Assembly: GCA_963750715.1 (NCBI GenBank)
Contig: CAVVRP010000014.1
Location: 62,001 to 126,000, forward strand
Reading direction: 5' to 3'
DNA length: 64,000 bases
DNA from: JAGVSR01 sp963750715
GTDB taxonomy: Bacteria; Pseudomonadota; Alphaproteobacteria; Rhizobiales; Hyphomicrobiaceae
Shown here: one piece after another, positions 61,289 through 64,000 of the stretch
Layout: every line of letters begins with the position of its first letter
Position numbering within the stretch: the stretch's first letter is position 1
Notes under the pieces: generated by a model
Told to the model about the DNA's origin: nothing
Database searches by the model: none
The model's input: only the letters and a program-made list of their open reading frames with translations
Made by a program: the position numbers and the translations under genes

Positions 61289-62131
61289 ATGCATTCAGAT
61301 CCAATCACAGAAGGTGAAGTCAAACACCTTCAAGCTGGCGTAGACTTGAGATGGCCTGCCTCAGCTATATGGAGACCCGGCGAGCCCGCCATTCACACGA
61401 TCGGGCTAACCGACTTGAAAATTGCGTTGGCGAAAGGGATCGACGATTTCATGGTCATGCCCAGCCACGCAATTTTCCTTGTCATTATCTATCCCCTTGT
61501 TGGCCTTGTTCTGAGCGTCCTGGCCACCGGCTCAGACCTAATGCCACTCGTGTATCCCATGGTAGCCGGGTTTGCCCTTATTGGCCCTGTCGCCGCGATC
61601 GGTCTTTATGAGTTGAGCCGCCGGCGCGAGAAGGGCCTGGACGTCAGCGCTTGGCACGCTCTCGATGTCTTTCAGTCACCGTCAATTGGTTCCATCTTTA
61701 GACTTGGCCTTCTGCTTCTGGCGATTTTTGTCACGTGGCTGGTTGTCGCCCGTTCCATTTACTCGCAGGTCTTCGGCAGTCTACATCCCGATACTGTCGG
61801 AGAGTTCGTAAGCCAAGTTCTAACGACGCCGGCCGGGACGAAGTTGATCCTTGTGGGCAATACTGTCGGCATACTCTTCGCTGCATTGGTTCTCGTAATT
61901 AGCGTGGTGTCCTTCCCGATGTTGGTCGACCGCAACGTCAGCGCCGCAACCGCAATTCGCACATCTATTCGCTCCGTAATTGAGAACCCTGTGACAATGG
62001 CGGTTTGGGGCGTCTTTGTAATGGCCGCTCTCCTGGTCGGTTCGTTTCCATTTTTCGTTGGCCTCGCCATCATATTGCCTGTGCTAGGCCATTCGACGTG
62101 GCATCTTTATCGCAAGGTCGTGGAGCAGTGA
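61289..62131 (+). CDS. DUF2189 integral membrane protein
   Basis: A 280-residue membrane protein with about five to six helices (AIFLVIIYPLVGLVLSVLAT, LVYPMVAGFALIGPVAAIGL, and others) and the DUF2189 signature GPVAAIGLYELSRRREKG. The N-terminal 60 residues are cytosolic and contain IHTIGLTDLKIALAKGIDDF. GGAGGA lies about 10 bases before the ATG at 61289, so an upstream in-frame ATG (61223) is less likely. The function is unknown. In some bacteria relatives sit beside cytochrome c oxidase genes; here the neighbours are fdh and a P450. Confidence 0.9.
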   Translation: MHSDPITEGEVKHLQAGVDLRWPASAIWRPGEPAIHTIGLTDLKIALAKGIDDFMVMPSHAIFLVIIYPLVGLVLSVLATGSDLMPLVYPMVAGFALIGPVAAIGLYELSRRREKGLDVSAWHALDVFQSPSIGSIFRLGLLLLAIFVTWLVVARSIYSQVFGSLHPDTVGEFVSQVLTTPAGTKLILVGNTVGILFAALVLVISVVSFPMLVDRNVSAATAIRTSIRSVIENPVTMAVWGVFVMAALLVGSFPFFVGLAIILPVLGHSTWHLYRKVVEQ

Positions 62132-62235
62132 CGAATTTCATGCGCGACATCGACCTCTTGTGGCTAAAGCATCAGACTTGATGGTGAACTCTCTTCTTCG
62201 CTCGTACGCACATCGATGCCCCGCCGAGACCGTAA

Positions 62236-63588
62236 ATGAGCGTTGACGTTGCATCAGCTCGCACCGGCCTGCCGCCGGGTCCAGAGGGCACGCTGATCGG
62301 CGGGCATATCCGCCAGTTTGGCGGTGGTCGGCTTGACTATCTGCTGAACATAGCCCGGGAATACGGCCCGCTTGCAAGCCTTCGGTTCGGGCCCAGGCGA
62401 GTATTCCTGGCGAGCGGCCCCGACTTGATCGAGCAGGTGCTGGTGACGGACGCTAGGCACTACATCAAACACTTTGGAGCTCGTGCATACAAACCCGTGC
62501 TCGGTAACGGCTTGGTTACCAGCGAAGGAGAATTCTGGCTCCGCCAGCGGAAACTTATTCAGCCGGCGTTTCTCAGGGCCAGCGTACTGTCCTACGTCCC
62601 GGTAATGGCCGAACTGACCGACCGTATGATCGCCCGCTGGATTCCGGGTAAGTCGGTCTTCATTGACGTCGAGTTCAGCGCCCTGACCAGCGCGATTGCC
62701 CTCAAGACCTTGTTTGACATCGATGAGACGGGTGATCGGGAACGGTTCAACGATGCAGTGCAACTCGCTTTCGACCTGATGGCTGCGAAACTGCGCAGGC
62801 TGCTGCCGCTGCCAATCTGGTTTCCTACCGCAGCAAACATGCGATTGAAGCGCGCAGTTGCTGAACTGAACCTAACGGTGGACGGGTTCATATCCGCCGC
62901 CAGAGCCCGGCCACAACCAGGACGTGACTTACTTTCGCGTCTCGTGCACGCCCAACACGAAGATGGATCCCGAATGAGCGAGCAACAGTTGCGGGACGAG
63001 GCGATGACGCTCTATCTGGCTGGCCATGAGACCACCGCCCTGACGCTTTCATGGACCTGGTACCTTCTCTCCCAGCACCCTCGTGTTGAACAGAAACTGG
63101 CGGCGGAATGGCAGGAGGTCCTCGACGGAGCCGCCCCGACTGCGGATCACCTGCCGCGCCTGACGTACACGGCCGCGGTGATCGCCGAATCCATGCGACT
63201 GTTTCCGCCCGTGTACCTGATCGGCCGCGAAGCCACGACCGATCTGGAACTTGGCGGATACCGGGTGAAGCGAGGGTACACGATCTTCATGAGTCAGTGG
63301 GTCAATCACCGCGACCCTAAGTACTTCCCCGATCCAGAGGAATTCCTCCCCGAGCGTTGGGATGATGGCCTCGCCAAGCGCATACCCAAATATACGTATT
63401 ATCCGTTCGGTGGCGGACAGCGGATGTGCATTGGGAATACGTTCGCCCTGACTGAGGCGGCAATCATCCTGGCATCTATCGGACAAAAGCTTCGGTTCAC
63501 TCTTGATCCCGGTGCGGCGATACGGGTCAATCCGCAAATCACATTGCAACCGACGAACGGCATACCGGTTACGCTGCAAGCCCGCTGA
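62236..63588 (+). CDS. Cytochrome P450 monooxygenase
   Basis: A 450-residue soluble P450 with the full set of signatures: oxygen-binding I helix LAGHETT (about residue 258), K-helix ESMR (about 317), the PERF-like segment FLPERWDDG (about 372), and the haem loop FGGGQRMCIGNTF, with the Cys ligand about residue 398. The Pro-rich start GLPPGPEG is common in this class. No ferredoxin or reductase gene is adjacent, so its redox partner is elsewhere. The substrate is unknown; the sequence resembles the CYP4/CYP102-type branch, suggesting fatty or hydrophobic substrates. The next gene is a broken methyltransferase. Confidence 0.92.
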   Translation: MSVDVASARTGLPPGPEGTLIGGHIRQFGGGRLDYLLNIAREYGPLASLRFGPRRVFLASGPDLIEQVLVTDARHYIKHFGARAYKPVLGNGLVTSEGEFWLRQRKLIQPAFLRASVLSYVPVMAELTDRMIARWIPGKSVFIDVEFSALTSAIALKTLFDIDETGDRERFNDAVQLAFDLMAAKLRRLLPLPIWFPTAANMRLKRAVAELNLTVDGFISAARARPQPGRDLLSRLVHAQHEDGSRMSEQQLRDEAMTLYLAGHETTALTLSWTWYLLSQHPRVEQKLAAEWQEVLDGAAPTADHLPRLTYTAAVIAESMRLFPPVYLIGREATTDLELGGYRVKRGYTIFMSQWVNHRDPKYFPDPEEFLPERWDDGLAKRIPKYTYYPFGGGQRMCIGNTFALTEAAIILASIGQKLRFTLDPGAAIRVNPQITLQPTNGIPVTLQAR

Positions 63589-63658
63589 AGCAGAACTTGC
63601 CTCAAAAGGTTGCACGAAATCACATGGGCGCCTGCTATTTTGTAAATAGAGAGGGGCC

Positions 63659-64000
63659 ATGAAGCTAGATATGTCGAAGCTCGAACGATGGTCAACGAGC
63701 TCGGAGCAGCGGCTCATGCTGCTCTCGTAATCTCGGCGAAAAGCTGGAGCTTTATCGAGGCCTGGCCGCATACCTGACCGCAGGTAATCTCGCTGCGAGA
63801 ACCGGGACGCACGAGCGGTATGTGCGAGAGTGGCTTTCAGCCCAAGCAGCGTCCGGTTTTGTGACGATCAACAGCGAATGCGGCTTATTCGCACTTCCCC
63901 CCGAGCAGGCTGCCATATTTTGCCGACGAAATCAGCCCCGTCTACATGGCCGGAGGGTTTTATACTGTGGCCGCCGTCTTCGCCGACCAAACGAAGTTGG
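63659..64000 (+). pseudogene. Class I SAM-dependent methyltransferase, N-terminal part, frame broken three times; cut by window end
   Basis: From an ATG with good ribosome binding site (AGAGAGGGG) the frame MKLDMSKLE is followed, in other frames, by MVNELGAAAHAAL (63688 on), GEKLELYRGLAAYLTAG...THERYVREWLSAQAASGFV (63735 on) and ADEISPVYMAGGFYTVAAVF (63922 on). These are consecutive segments of the winged-helix start of a SAM-dependent methyltransferase family. Three frame changes in 350 bases mean no full-length protein can be made. The part beyond the window edge is unknown. Confidence 0.8.

Overview
The window reads as a GC-rich alphaproteobacterial chromosome, most likely from Hyphomicrobiales (Rhizobiales) or a near relative. 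The supporting features are an alphaproteobacterial-type RNase P RNA, a complete ccoNOQPGHIS cluster with a FixK/FnrN-type regulator and its TTGAC-N4-ATCAA boxes, a DUF2852 protein, an aa3-type oxidase subunit IV-like peptide, and an NAD-dependent formate dehydrogenase. Genus cannot be fixed from sequence reading alone. No tRNA, 16S/23S rRNA, CRISPR array, insertion sequence or prophage was recognised.

Layout. 0-7.5 kb: a small-protein/cupin pair, an octahaem cytochrome c fused to HEAT/TPR repeats, and a P-type cation ATPase that overlaps an aminoglycoside-phosphotransferase-like/AAA fusion. 7.7-16.2 kb: a frameshifted coiled-coil membrane protein, rnpB, a djlA-like/amidase pair, a fused 5-oxoprolinase/hydantoinase, a pentapeptide protein and DUF2852. 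16.2-20.7 kb: a TetR regulator with a nearby perfect palindrome, an extensin-like lipoprotein, a hydrolase, a CHCC zinc-finger protein and a flavin monooxygenase. 20.7-32.5 kb: the cbb3 oxidase operon with its assembly genes, a divergent hemerythrin gene sharing one anaerobox, the FNR regulator, a universal stress protein, and a second anaerobox between two uncharacterised genes. 32.5-40 kb: a broken chrA, two RlpA-like proteins, an XRE regulator, a patatin and a BtuCDF/HmuTUV-like importer whose TonB receptor survives only as a C-terminal scrap. 40-52 kb: a PP2C-like protein, an EF-G-like GTPase, cytochrome c', cytochrome b561, CbpA/CbpM, a cytochrome c with a Cys-rich secreted protein, two CBS proteins and a cytidylate-kinase-like/BON fusion. 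52-64 kb: a SPOR/TPR envelope protein, a DUF3604 remnant, DUF4389, small Cys/His-rich secreted peptides, a second patatin, a bactofilin, formate dehydrogenase, DUF2189, a P450 and a decayed methyltransferase.

How it fits together. The clearest theme is life at low oxygen. A high-affinity cbb3 oxidase, its copper and haem maturation factors, an O2-sensing FNR, hemerythrin and several c- and b-type cytochromes lie close together. They sit among genes often found in dormancy or hypoxia regulons (USP, CBS, cation ATPase, EF-G-like, DnaJ/CbpM). Formate dehydrogenase could feed NADH into this respiratory chain. Grouping these genes as one regulon is inference; only two strong anaeroboxes were seen.

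Six loci (7.8-8.5, 32.6-33.4, 39.9, 54.4-55.0, 63.7-64.0 kb and possibly 55.9 kb) look frame-broken or truncated. Either this is a decaying accessory landscape or the assembly carries single-base errors.
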